NCBI GenBank assembly: GCA_016297945.1
Contig: JAEDFR010000081.1
Coordinates: 1-10,564, forward strand
Direction of reading: 5' to 3'
Length of the DNA: 10,564 nucleotides
DNA from: Lachnospiraceae bacterium
GTDB taxonomy: Bacteria; Bacillota; Clostridia; Lachnospirales; Lachnospiraceae
The notes beneath the pieces were generated by a model. It searched no databases. It saw only the letters and a program-made list of their open reading frames with translations, and was not told the origin of the DNA. Made by a program: the position numbers and the translations under genes. Position 1 is the stretch's first letter. Every line of letters begins with the position of its first letter. Positions 1-6,664 of this stretch are shown here, one piece after another.

Positions 1-129
1 TTCAAATAATTTACCGTACAAAAAAAGAAGCAAAAGACCTTTGGTCTAATGCTTCTTTTTTGGAAAATTTTAGATTAAAAATTCGAACGATTTTGGAAAA
101 TCGGGGACGAAGATAATCATTTTCATCAC
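1..129. other. Chromosomal flank, displaced guaA downstream region
   Basis: No gene is seen here. If the element is removed at the 9-bp repeat, guaA on the minus strand continues into this flank as GAG-TGA-TGA, giving the same C-terminal Glu and two stop codons. This indicates the stretch was originally immediately downstream of guaA. It holds a terminator hairpin at 24..58. Confidence 0.75.
24..58. terminator. Rho-independent terminator, probably original guaA terminator
   Basis: The arms 24..39 and 43..58 pair around a 3-nt loop (ttt), with two adjacent mismatches (33-34 against 48-49). An A-run lies on the left and a T-run on the right, so the hairpin could work in both directions. On the minus strand it lies about 70 nt beyond the stop that guaA would use in the empty site. 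Confidence 0.75.
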
Positions 130-138
130 TCCAGTTCA
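130..138. repeat. Left attachment-site core
   Basis: TCCAGTTCA here matches 10131..10139 in direct orientation. One base outside the repeat (129 c versus 10130 t) is the difference between GAG and GAA in the last guaA codon, and the next base matches again (a). The outside flank completes guaA in frame after excision. The core is inferred from sequence alone; the exact strand-exchange positions are not visible. Confidence 0.8.
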
Positions 139-189
139 TTTACCCTTTTATTTCATACCGTGATATGGTAGATAATTGGTACATTCTTT

Positions 190-207
190 GCGTATCTTTT
201 GATACGC
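190..207. promoter_or_regulatory. Distant copy of the XRE-repressor operator
   Basis: GCGTATC-TTTT-GATACGC is a perfect palindrome with 7-bp arms. Its central 16 bp are identical to the operator inside the xis-int promoter at 9340..9355, about 9.1 kb away. No good promoter surrounds it on either strand. The shared sequence is seen directly; binding by the repressor is inferred. Confidence 0.6.
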
Positions 208-240
208 TTTTCATCCTGTCCGTATCGTCCAAAAGCTAGT

Positions 241-261
241 GTACCCAAATTGTACCCAACG
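241..261. repeat. Left paired arm-type integrase site
   Basis: Two tandem GTACCCAA units start at 241 and 252. The 21-bp block matches 10049..10069 at 20 of 21 positions in the same orientation. It lies about 100 bp inside the left core. Tandem short direct repeats near both ends, together with an integrase carrying an N-terminal arm-binding domain, are typical of arm-type sites of lambda/Tn916-like tyrosine recombinases. The function is inferred. Confidence 0.65.
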
Positions 262-272
262 GACATGATTAG

Positions 273-301
273 ATTATAACCTTTTTATATATATTGGTAA
301 A
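273..301 (-). promoter_or_regulatory. Possible outward-facing promoter at left end
   Basis: On the minus strand, TTTACC (296..301) and a perfect TATAAT (273..278) are separated by 17 bp. Transcription would start near 266 and run left through the arm sites, the operator copy and the attachment core. In an excised circle it would cross attP into the right end. The -35 is only 4 of 6, and the region is AT-rich enough for chance. Confidence 0.35.
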
Positions 302-405
302 TGATTTGTTTTATGCTGATAACATATTATTCCTCTTTGTACAGAATTGCACTTCATTAATAGGATTGAGATATTAAACTAAAATTTAACACTCTAATGA
401 AATCG

Positions 406-1242
406 TTAGGGAGCGAGAGGGCAGTCGTAATGGATATATACATTGTATCCGCTATGATTTGTTTCACCTTTTTCACCGACGGGTGCTGTGCACCACCTCG
501 CAAACACCAAAATAATATCCGGATCATTGAAATTTACATATACTTCCGACGCACTTTCGTTGCTGACCAGCGTACCGCTTGGAATCGTATCATGTCCAGA
601 GAATTCAGCTATACCGGCAGAAACAAAGCCGTCAAGTGCTTCGCCCTCAATTCGAATACCATAGGTGCTTTCCATCTTATTGTAATATTCACTGCTCACA
701 TCAGGATTATTACCGTAATAATCTGCGCTCCACATAGAGATGTAATACTCGCCGTTGTAACAAACAAGGTCTTTTCCCCGAATCCGTTCATCCACATAAC
801 GAACATAAGCGCCGTGAGGTTCTGTTCTATTTAACGTTCCTGTCGCGTCAACAGTCCCATCTGTCGAAACCTCCTGGTAAACATAGATCCATTCCGGCAC
901 ATCAGGATTTGTAAAATAGGAGCAGGATTCAAAGCCTCCAACCGCAGCTTCTCCAGCTTTAGCAAATCCCTCCGGCAGTTCATCTGTTACTGCGAGATGA
1001 GACGATATAATATAGGTTGTGCTGTTTACAATAAGAGAGGCTGGACCATCCATTTCATTAGGCGATTCTGGCTGACGATGAGATATTGATGGAATTGCAA
1101 CGGCTACTACCAGACAAAGGCAGGCAGCAATAGTTGCCCATTTTGACCATCTTGGTGCAAATAATTTCTTTCTTTGCTTTGCTTCTTCAATAATACTGTC
1201 GTCAGTTTCACCAATCATATCAAGTAAATCATTAGCCTTCAT
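406..1242 (-). CDS. Membrane-anchored anti-sigma-like protein
   Basis: A 278-residue protein with a short cytoplasmic N-terminus (residues 1-34, with a LLDMIGETDD segment followed by a basic stretch), one hydrophobic membrane segment at about 35-53, and an extracytoplasmic domain of about 220 residues rich in aromatic and acidic residues. No catalytic motif is recognised. The gene starts 2 nt after the sigma-factor stop, and its ribosome binding site (AAGGAGGG) lies inside the last sigma codons, so the two are translationally coupled. That arrangement and the topology match the anti-sigma partners of clostridial ECF factors, where the N-terminal tail holds the sigma factor and the outer domain senses a signal. 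The role is inferred from context. No terminator is seen downstream. Confidence 0.65.
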   Translation of the reverse strand: MKANDLLDMIGETDDSIIEEAKQRKKLFAPRWSKWATIAACLCLVVAVAIPSISHRQPESPNEMDGPASLIVNSTTYIISSHLAVTDELPEGFAKAGEAAVGGFESCSYFTNPDVPEWIYVYQEVSTDGTVDATGTLNRTEPHGAYVRYVDERIRGKDLVCYNGEYYISMWSADYYGNNPDVSSEYYNKMESTYGIRIEGEALDGFVSAGIAEFSGHDTIPSGTLVSNESASEVYVNFNDPDIILVFARWCTAPVGEKGETNHSGYNVYIHYDCPLAP

Positions 1243-1244
1243 AA

Positions 1245-1799
1245 TTAGTAGCCCTCCTTTTCGAGCATTGTACGCAGTTTATTTCTTGTACGATACAACA
1301 TAGATTTAACCTTGCTCTCAGAATAGCCAAATTGCTCAGCAATATCAGAAATGGAATTCATATACCAGTAACGGCACATGAACACCTGACGTTCAAGTCG
1401 TGGTAATCCTGCTAGAAAAGCATTGAGTTTTTTCTGCAGTTCCTGACGCTCAATTTCAGTCTCAACATCATCATTACCTGATACGCACTCATCCAATTCA
1501 TCAAGAGCAAGTGTCATTTCACCTCCGCCACGCTTATCAGCAATATGTTTTCTCCATAGATCAATTGAGATTCGACGGGTAATCTTTCCTAAAAAGGTTG
1601 AAAGAATGGAAGGACGATGAGGCGGCATAGACTGCCATGCATCATTGTATGTATCGTTTACACATTCTTTTGCATCTTCATCATTCAAAAGAATATGGTA
1701 AGAAATACTGTGCAGATACTTTCCGTACTTTGATGCAGTTTCGTTAATTGCACTTTCATTTCGCTGCCAGTACAAATCAACAATACGATTATCCTCCAT
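1245..1799 (-). CDS. ECF-type RNA polymerase sigma factor
   Basis: A 184-residue protein with the two-domain plan of extracytoplasmic-function sigma factors. Region 2 spans about 22-87 and includes DAKECVNDTYNDAW and the ITRRISIDLWRK segment. Region 4 spans about 125-181, with LPRLERQVFMCRYW followed by a helix-turn-helix (ISDIAEQFGYSESKVKSMLYR). No region 1.1 or 3 is present, and the length is normal for the family. The ATG is preceded by GGGAGGTGAT, a near-perfect ribosome binding site. It heads a two-gene operon with the anti-sigma-like protein and is probably autoregulated from an ECF-like promoter about 50 nt upstream. It lies inside the mobile element and appears to be cargo. Its target genes are unknown. 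Confidence 0.9.
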   Translation of the reverse strand: MEDNRIVDLYWQRNESAINETASKYGKYLHSISYHILLNDEDAKECVNDTYNDAWQSMPPHRPSILSTFLGKITRRISIDLWRKHIADKRGGGEMTLALDELDECVSGNDDVETEIERQELQKKLNAFLAGLPRLERQVFMCRYWYMNSISDIAEQFGYSESKVKSMLYRTRNKLRTMLEKEGY

Positions 1800-1848
1800 T
1801 CGATCACCTCCCTCGTTAAGATTTTATTTGAATGGCCCTTCGTATATC

Positions 1849-1876
1849 TACTCGTAGAAAATCGGGGGGCGTTGCA
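1849..1876 (-). promoter_or_regulatory. Candidate ECF-type autoregulatory promoter
   Basis: On the minus strand, TGCAACG (1870..1876) is followed, 16 nt after its AAC, by CGAGTA (1849..1854). An AAC element about 16-17 nt from a CG-starting -10 is characteristic of ECF promoters. It sits about 50 nt upstream of the sigma gene start. There is no housekeeping promoter as convincing nearby. Activity is inferred. Confidence 0.4.
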
Positions 1877-1903
1877 TGCAAATGATAAATAATTATTATT
1901 TTT

Positions 1904-1933
1904 TCAAAAAAGACAGTCCGTTTAAAGACTGCC
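1904..1933 (-). terminator. Weak terminator hairpin downstream of the mob region
   Basis: On the minus strand, GGCAGTC and GACTGTC pair (7 bp including one G-U) around an 8-nt loop, followed by a T-rich run (cttttttg). It is a second, weaker stop behind the hairpin at 1971..2018 and protects the sigma operon from relaxase read-through. Confidence 0.5.
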
Positions 1934-1970
1934 GTTCAATAACAAATTAAAATTTATTATTCATCCAAAT

Positions 1971-2018
1971 AAAAAAAGCATCGAAACTATCCCGCATTTA
2001 GATGGATAGCTTCGATGC
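1971..2018 (-). terminator. Strong terminator for the relaxase transcript
   Basis: A 15-bp stem with one mismatch (arms 1978..1992 and 2004..2018) and an 11-nt loop is followed on the minus strand by seven T residues. It ends the minus-strand transcript of the relaxase gene, about 130 nt after its stop. The rest of 1800..2149 holds the sigma promoter, a weaker hairpin and a 9-bp inverted repeat (2066..2074/2113..2121), with no convincing gene. Confidence 0.85.
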
Positions 2019-2149
2019 ACTCTGATAACTATATATAAATATTACTAATTATTCTGATTATGCCTCTGCTATAAAATAACCCTCTAAATACAACCTCTGT
2101 TTCATGGCTATATTATAGCAGTAGCACCTCTTCTTATAAAGTTAATTTT

Positions 2150-3472
2150 TTATATTGCAATACCTTTCCTTTTTTGAATTTCATCCTTTGTCCTTGTAGC
2201 TTCTCTTTCAGCAACTATCAACTTCTTTTCTTTAAGCTCACTCTTCATCGATTTAGGCTTCAATGATTCCTTAAATTCTTCAAGAAGTCCCTTCAATTTC
2301 AAAAATGTTTCTGTCTTTGATAGCTTGTCCTTTAATATCTGTATCTGACTAGTGAGTTTATCAATTTTCCCCTGCATCAGATCAATATCCCTATCATATG
2401 CCTCATTCAGTTTTTCAAGAGTACCGGAAGCCTGAGCCATATCCATAATACGTTCAAAATCTTTTTCAGATATCTTGATGGATGCCTCACCGCCAAGAAT
2501 TACAGGAAGTGATTTTGTCCTACTTCTAATCGAATCAAGTTCTTTCTTTACCGGCTTACCAGCAGCAATAACTTTATCTATTTTCTTTTCATATACTGCA
2601 TAGCGTTTTTCCCTTTCGGCAATTTCCGCATTTATTTCTGCCAGGTGCTGCTTACTTTCTGCAACCTCTTCTCTAGAAATCTCTGCTACAGAATTTATAG
2701 ATGCAATAGCAGCTTCTGCTTCCTGCTTCTCAGCATTTAATATCTCAAGCTCAGCATTTAATTCATCCGCAGCCTGTCTAGCAGCTTTGTATTCAGGAAT
2801 TGTATAGTTGTCACGCTTCTCACCGATGAACTCAACCTCAAGTCCTCTTTCTCTGCATATCCCCATGAGGTAGTCTCGCTCACGTTTTTGCCAATGCATT
2901 GTCTCGGTATCTAGCTTACTTGTCGCTGGTTCAATTCCCATTTCCTGCAATGCTTTTGTAAGACTGTTACGAGTATGCATTTTTGTCTTATAACCATGAG
3001 CAACAGGTATATAATCCAAATGCAAGTGGGGTGTTGCCTCATCCATGTGTAATACCGCATTGAAAAGATACAGGTTCGGATTTCGCTCTTGGAATGTTCT
3101 GACGTATTCATCCAAAATCATTTTCGCTACCTCAGCATCCATGGACAACTTTCCATCCGCATCAAGTACGCCGGTATCTTCCTTTCTTCCAATCTGAACA
3201 ACCACCTCATAAAATGGCTTTTCATTATTACCAGAATTTTTAATGTCACTCAGATAATCAGTTACCCACCTGCTTTTTCGCTTTTGCTTTGAATTATAAT
3301 CTTCAATAGCTGAAGTAAAAAGTAAAGCATACGCTTCCTTAAGTGATTGCTGGATATAATATATATTCCAATCCATCCTATCCTTATCTACATTATCTGC
3401 AACAAAATCTCTGTTATTATGTGATAAACTTCCTTTGCCCTTTACAAAAGAAATTGTTTTTCCCATAGGCAA
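2150..3472 (-). CDS. mob: MobV-family relaxase (Mob/Pre plasmid recombination enzyme)
   Basis: About 440 residues. It nicks oriT on one strand and carries the strand into a recipient. The N-terminus has the Mob_Pre SHNNR motif (residues 17-21). The catalytic metal-binding motif HMDEATPHLH lies at 142-151, with the three histidines 142, 149 and 151 and the DE pair of the MobV family. The C-terminal half (about 228-300 and 340-400) is rich in Lys, Glu and Ala and is probably coiled coil. Two starts are possible: TTG at 3472 (5 nt after GGAG) or ATG at 3466 (11 nt after it), differing by two residues. The gene lies next to a hairpin-rich oriT candidate, as usual for MobV systems, and downstream of parM/parR-like genes. 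With no secretion genes here, it would depend on a helper conjugative element. Confidence 0.93.
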   Translation of the reverse strand: MPMGKTISFVKGKGSLSHNNRDFVADNVDKDRMDWNIYYIQQSLKEAYALLFTSAIEDYNSKQKRKSRWVTDYLSDIKNSGNNEKPFYEVVVQIGRKEDTGVLDADGKLSMDAEVAKMILDEYVRTFQERNPNLYLFNAVLHMDEATPHLHLDYIPVAHGYKTKMHTRNSLTKALQEMGIEPATSKLDTETMHWQKRERDYLMGICRERGLEVEFIGEKRDNYTIPEYKAARQAADELNAELEILNAEKQEAEAAIASINSVAEISREEVAESKQHLAEINAEIAEREKRYAVYEKKIDKVIAAGKPVKKELDSIRSRTKSLPVILGGEASIKISEKDFERIMDMAQASGTLEKLNEAYDRDIDLMQGKIDKLTSQIQILKDKLSKTETFLKLKGLLEEFKESLKPKSMKSELKEKKLIVAEREATRTKDEIQKRKGIAI

Positions 3473-3785
3473 TTCATCTCCTTTATAATCATTTTTCTTG
3501 CTATGCCCCGCCTAAGCGGGCTCCCGGTGTATTCACCGGGTTCTGTTACTCTTTCCAAGAGTAACTCCTTATTACTTTTGACACTGCGTATCAAAAGCCC
3601 AGTCGCTCCTTCCGAGGGACTCTTGCAGAGAGCTTCCTGCCTACCAAAAACCGTAGGCAGGTTTTCAGGTCATATTTCGAACAGAAGATACTGCAATCTG
3701 TTTCTCAATACGACCTGGTCGATTCCCTCGAATATGGCACCAAAGTGGCACCATTTATGTTTGTATAGTGGCATCACTATGATGC
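3473..3785. other. Hairpin-rich mob leader and candidate oriT region
   Basis: This gene-poor stretch is packed with inverted repeats: CCCGC/GCGGG (3507..3520), CCCGGTG/CACCGGG (3523..3540), a 9-bp stem with 3-nt loop (3545..3565), CTTTTGA/TCAAAAG (3575..3597), CCTGCCTAC/GTAGGCAGG (3636..3661), AACAGA/TCTGTT further on, a direct repeat TGGCACCA, and nested palindromes at 3756..3798 running into the parR-like stop. On the minus strand the 3575..3597 site reads IR arm, TACGCAGTG, IR arm, which resembles the MobV nick region, where cleavage follows an AGTGTG-like sequence between inverted repeats (as in pMV158, from memory). A second candidate, ATAGTG-gcat-CACTAT, is at 3765..3780. Which site is nicked cannot be told from sequence. 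Confidence 0.55.
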
Positions 3786-4142
3786 CTAACCAAACATATC
3801 GAGCAAATCGACGGCATCCTCACCAAGAACAACCGGTTCGTCTGCCTGGGACACAAGCACAGATTCTACTGTATCGTCGTGTTTTTCTGTGCTTGTTGTC
3901 CCCCTTGCTTCGCACTGAATCATTGCCCCACTTAGTTTCGTTGCAACCAATTCAGCTATATGCTCAGCAAGCGCATCATTAGAATTCTCATGTTCAAGCA
4001 TTATTAGTAAAAGCTCTATCACAATAGAATTCTTTGATGCGTTTTTATCCCTGGCAGCTTCTTCAAGAAGCTTCCATACTTTCATATCCTGTGCATTGTC
4101 CGTCCGAAAACGAAGACTGATTCTTTTCTCTTTCATAGACAT
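3786..4142 (-). CDS. ParR-like ribbon-helix-helix DNA-binding protein
   Basis: 118 residues. The N-terminal part (KRISLRFRTDNAQDMKVWKLLEEAARDKNASKNSIVIELL, a beta strand then two helices) has the pattern of a ribbon-helix-helix DNA-binding domain. The acidic C-terminus ends in LLDMFG. It lies 16 nt downstream of the ParM-like gene, as ParR adaptors do in ParMRC partition systems, where ParR binds the centromere and caps the actin filament through its C-terminus. Two starts are possible: ATG at 4142 (only about 3 nt after GAGGTAA) and ATG at 4136 (better spaced), so the protein may be two residues shorter. Assignment rests mainly on context and fold pattern. An accessory mobilization role is an alternative, because the gene runs into the oriT candidate. 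Confidence 0.6.
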   Translation of the reverse strand: MSMKEKRISLRFRTDNAQDMKVWKLLEEAARDKNASKNSIVIELLLIMLEHENSNDALAEHIAELVATKLSGAMIQCEARGTTSTEKHDDTVESVLVSQADEPVVLGEDAVDLLDMFG

Positions 4143-4158
4143 TTACCTCAGCGGTTGC

Positions 4159-5088
4159 TTATGCTCCCTTTTTCATTCTGGACTCTGTCAGATATAAGCT
4201 TTCATATCCCTTTGCAGTCGCACAGATATCTGTAATGATTTCAACATTTTCGGAATTGTAAGCACCAAAGTTTCTTATCAGACATCCGCCTCCACCTATG
4301 ATATGGAGCTTTACTAACTCTGGATCATATTCATATTCGCTGAGTTTATCAAAGATTTCTGCCGTATATTTCTCAGCTTCCATCTGCATGATAGATAAGA
4401 TTCGATGTGATGTATCTGCAGTTCCCTTTCTAAGGAAACCTTCTATCAGACTTTCGTCAGGTAACTTTCCACATTCCGCTTGAAATGCGTTATAAATTCT
4501 TTTTACACACTGGTGAACTCCCAGTTTATCAGTAAAAATTTTGTCCGATATCGGTCTACCGTTTGTAATCACTATAGTATTCATAGTTCCATTACCTATG
4601 TCTGCTAACATATTTACACCAGTGTAACTTGGTAAAGCTGCCACTATTCCGGCATAACCCTGCGGATATACTTTTACATCACAGATTTTTATATGATAAC
4701 TATCTTTGCAGAACTTGAAATCAACTTCCTTCTTTCTCATAATATATTCCGCAAATTCTTTCTTCTGATTAGTCATCCAGTTAACCGGAAGTCCTACTGC
4801 AAGAACTACATCTGCAGTATTGATTCCTCTGAAAGATAATTCCTTTGCAATGGCTGCCAGCGTAAGGATATAGTAATCATCATCCTCATTCTTGTTTGCT
4901 ATGAATACTTTGTGACTCTCGCCAATAACATAGTATTTTCCATCGTATTCAAGAACGTTTGAAGCGATTGCAGGCTCTAATGCATAGCACTTAACACCAC
5001 TCTTAAATACAGCGTGGCGTGTCTTCATGTTTCCATATCCGTGATCAATTCCAATTAATAATTTTCCATTAATGTTAAAGCTTTCCAT
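4159..5088 (-). CDS. parM: ParM/StbA-type actin-like ATPase
   Basis: 309 residues starting at MESFNING. The frame is open further upstream, but this ATG follows AAAAGGAG with good spacing, and the upstream part would cross the repeat cluster. The actin-fold motifs are visible: phosphate-1 loop IGIDHGYGNMK (12-22), phosphate-2 LADIGNGTMNTIV (161-173) and the adenosine motif IIGGGG (263-268). Members polymerise with ATP and push plasmid copies apart through the adaptor ParR bound to a centromere. Here a ribbon-helix-helix gene follows at once and a repeat array lies directly upstream, completing a type II partition layout. Finding it inside an integrated element implies a phase as a replicating circle. 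The subfamily (ParM, AlfA, Alp7A or other) is not resolved. Confidence 0.85.
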   Translation of the reverse strand: MESFNINGKLLIGIDHGYGNMKTRHAVFKSGVKCYALEPAIASNVLEYDGKYYVIGESHKVFIANKNEDDDYYILTLAAIAKELSFRGINTADVVLAVGLPVNWMTNQKKEFAEYIMRKKEVDFKFCKDSYHIKICDVKVYPQGYAGIVAALPSYTGVNMLADIGNGTMNTIVITNGRPISDKIFTDKLGVHQCVKRIYNAFQAECGKLPDESLIEGFLRKGTADTSHRILSIMQMEAEKYTAEIFDKLSEYEYDPELVKLHIIGGGGCLIRNFGAYNSENVEIITDICATAKGYESLYLTESRMKKGA

Positions 5089-5123
5089 TCTATTTTTCTC
5101 CTTTTCTAAAATCGCAATGTCGA

Positions 5124-5281
5124 ATGACAAAGCAAAATGACATTTTTCTAATAAAACTCTTTTTACCAAAAACGAAATGACGTCGATGACAAAGGTTGCA
5201 AATCCCATAAATACGGTATTTTTTTGTCATTTTGTTAAATGACACTTTCTATGACATCCCTTTGTCATCGAATATTGTCAT
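5124..5281. repeat. ATGACA repeat cluster, candidate centromere or replication origin
   Basis: Eight copies of ATGACA or its reverse complement lie at 5124, 5137, 5186, 5225, 5239, 5251, 5263 and 5276, plus ATGACG at 5177, in both orientations. In the densest part (5225..5281) they are spaced 12-14 bp apart, close to one helical turn. The cluster lies between the helicase gene end and the parM start. Iterated sites upstream of parM are the usual place for the centromere parC. Binding by the ParR-like protein, or use as a replication origin by the neighbouring primase/helicase, is inferred. Confidence 0.65.
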
Positions 5282-5299
5282 TTCGCTCTAAAAAACTTT

Positions 5300-6664
5300 T
5301 TAATCAAATGGTAACTGTGCGTCCTCTGGTAATTGTACAAATCCATTTGAATCTGAAATACGTTTCCAACTAGCTTGTCTACCATAATCCTTGAAACGAT
5401 GCTGAGGCGCTTTCTCCCATCCGGTAATGCTGTTATTCATGATGCTGTTGATATCTCTAAGCTCATACTGCTTAGGCTCTTCATATTCATGATGTAACGC
5501 CTTGCTATAGAGCATCAAACTACATACATAATCTTCATTACAGTTATCAAGCCAGTCCTGAATAATTCCAATCTTAGAATCCTCAGGCATAAACTCTTTC
5601 TGGATTTCTTTAAGATGATTTTCAGTTTCCATAGATAATTTCAATGGACGCTTTTTGTTCTTGCGATACATTTCCATCATCTCTGCCCAAAGCATATTTA
5701 TGTACTCCCTTGATGTCTTCTCATCCGCAAGGATATGATTTTCTACCCTCTCAGGGTGAATCATAATAGGTGCAAATCTACGATTACCCGTACGGTCAAA
5801 TGGCAAAAAATCAAGTGCATTACTGGTACCAACAAACACACACTGTCTTGGTCTGTCCTCGGGATGTGTTTCATATGGAATCTTATAGTTATCCTTTTGG
5901 CGGCTTAGAAATGACTTTATTTCTTCTACGGTCTTTGCGTTTACGGTTCCAAGCATTTCCGGCATCTCAATCAACCAATGACCTTGAAGTTTTCGATATA
6001 CATTTTCGTCGCCAAGCCTACTTAAATCATCAGAAAACCACTCATCTTTAATCGCTAAAAGTCGAAACAACGAAGATTTACCTGCTCCCTGTCCACCAAC
6101 CAGGCATACCATAATTTCAAATTTGCATCCTGGTTCATATATCCTATGAATCATTGCCTGCATCATGAGTGTCAAAACCTCTGTTGTATATTCTGACTTA
6201 TCAGCACCAAGATATTTAGGAAGAAATTCTTCCATGCGACTCACTCCATCCCATTCAAGTTTTTCCAAATAATCTTTTATAGGATGGTAATGATTTTGAC
6301 TGGCAATAATGTTTAATGCCTTTCCAATCGCTTTATAATTCTTAATGCCATATGTACGTTCCAGATACCATTCAATCTGATTGATATCCACATCACGAAT
6401 ACCGCCAAATGATGGTTTTCCCCATCCAAGATTTTTTACGATATCCATCTTCCCATTAAGGTCGTTATGACATATTGCACCAGCGAGAATAGGGTCATTT
6501 CTTAATATAACCATGCAATTATCAATGCCTTGATAAACATGCCCTTTATCATCACAGTCAAGCATCCCCTTCACATCATCAACCGTATAAGTCGCAATGT
6601 TATCCAGCTCGCTTTCCAGTTCTTCCAAGGATTTCTTCTCCTGCTCGCTTAATATTTGCTGCAA
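5300..6664 (-). CDS. VapE-family P-loop helicase/ATPase
   Basis: 454 residues. Walker A GGQGAGKSS lies at 190-198, a Walker B-like HWLIEMPEM at 229-237, a sensor VGTSN at 278-282 and a basic RTGNRRF arginine-finger region at 291-297. This is the virulence-associated-E family, superfamily 3-like ATPases that act as replicative helicases in satellites, phages and integrative elements; the family name does not mean virulence. The start is TTG at 6664, preceded by AAGGAGGTGA with ideal spacing; no ATG fits as well. It overlaps the end of the primase-like gene by 65 nt, so the two are coupled and probably work together to open and prime the element's origin. Confidence 0.88.
   Translation of the reverse strand: MQQILSEQEKKSLEELESELDNIATYTVDDVKGMLDCDDKGHVYQGIDNCMVILRNDPILAGAICHNDLNGKMDIVKNLGWGKPSFGGIRDVDINQIEWYLERTYGIKNYKAIGKALNIIASQNHYHPIKDYLEKLEWDGVSRMEEFLPKYLGADKSEYTTEVLTLMMQAMIHRIYEPGCKFEIMVCLVGGQGAGKSSLFRLLAIKDEWFSDDLSRLGDENVYRKLQGHWLIEMPEMLGTVNAKTVEEIKSFLSRQKDNYKIPYETHPEDRPRQCVFVGTSNALDFLPFDRTGNRRFAPIMIHPERVENHILADEKTSREYINMLWAEMMEMYRKNKKRPLKLSMETENHLKEIQKEFMPEDSKIGIIQDWLDNCNEDYVCSLMLYSKALHHEYEEPKQYELRDINSIMNNSITGWEKAPQHRFKDYGRQASWKRISDSNGFVQLPEDAQLPFD

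Larger units (their letters stand above)
139..405. other. Left-end noncoding region of the element
   Basis: No convincing gene is present in these 267 bp. The region holds an 18-bp repressor-type palindrome (190..207), a further CGTATC half-site (221..226), a pair of arm-type repeats (241..261) and a possible outward-facing promoter (273..301). The rest is AT-rich, with no clear terminator for the anti-sigma-like gene that ends at 406. The arrangement suits a recombination end. Confidence 0.6.

Noticed and set aside
397..834. Plus-strand open frame of 145 codons
   Set aside because: It lies wholly antisense to the anti-sigma-like gene, has no good ribosome binding site and shows no domain pattern; a shadow frame.
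3503..3982. Plus-strand open frame of 159 codons across the oriT candidate and parR-like gene
   Set aside because: It runs antisense to the parR-like gene and through the hairpins, with no family resemblance; low-complexity, basic and Ser/Leu-rich as expected of a shadow.
5089..5208. Longer parM start using the upstream part of the open frame
   Set aside because: It would translate the ATGACA repeat cluster and lacks a ribosome binding site, while the ATG at 5088 has AAAAGGAG and begins right before the actin phosphate-1 motif.
5124..5281. CRISPR array at the ATGACA repeats
   Set aside because: Units are only 6 bp, in mixed orientation, without regular unique spacers and without cas genes; an iteron or centromere cluster fits better.
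5300..6664. Virulence role for the VapE-like protein
   Set aside because: The family name is historical; the motifs and the primase neighbour point to replication of the element.
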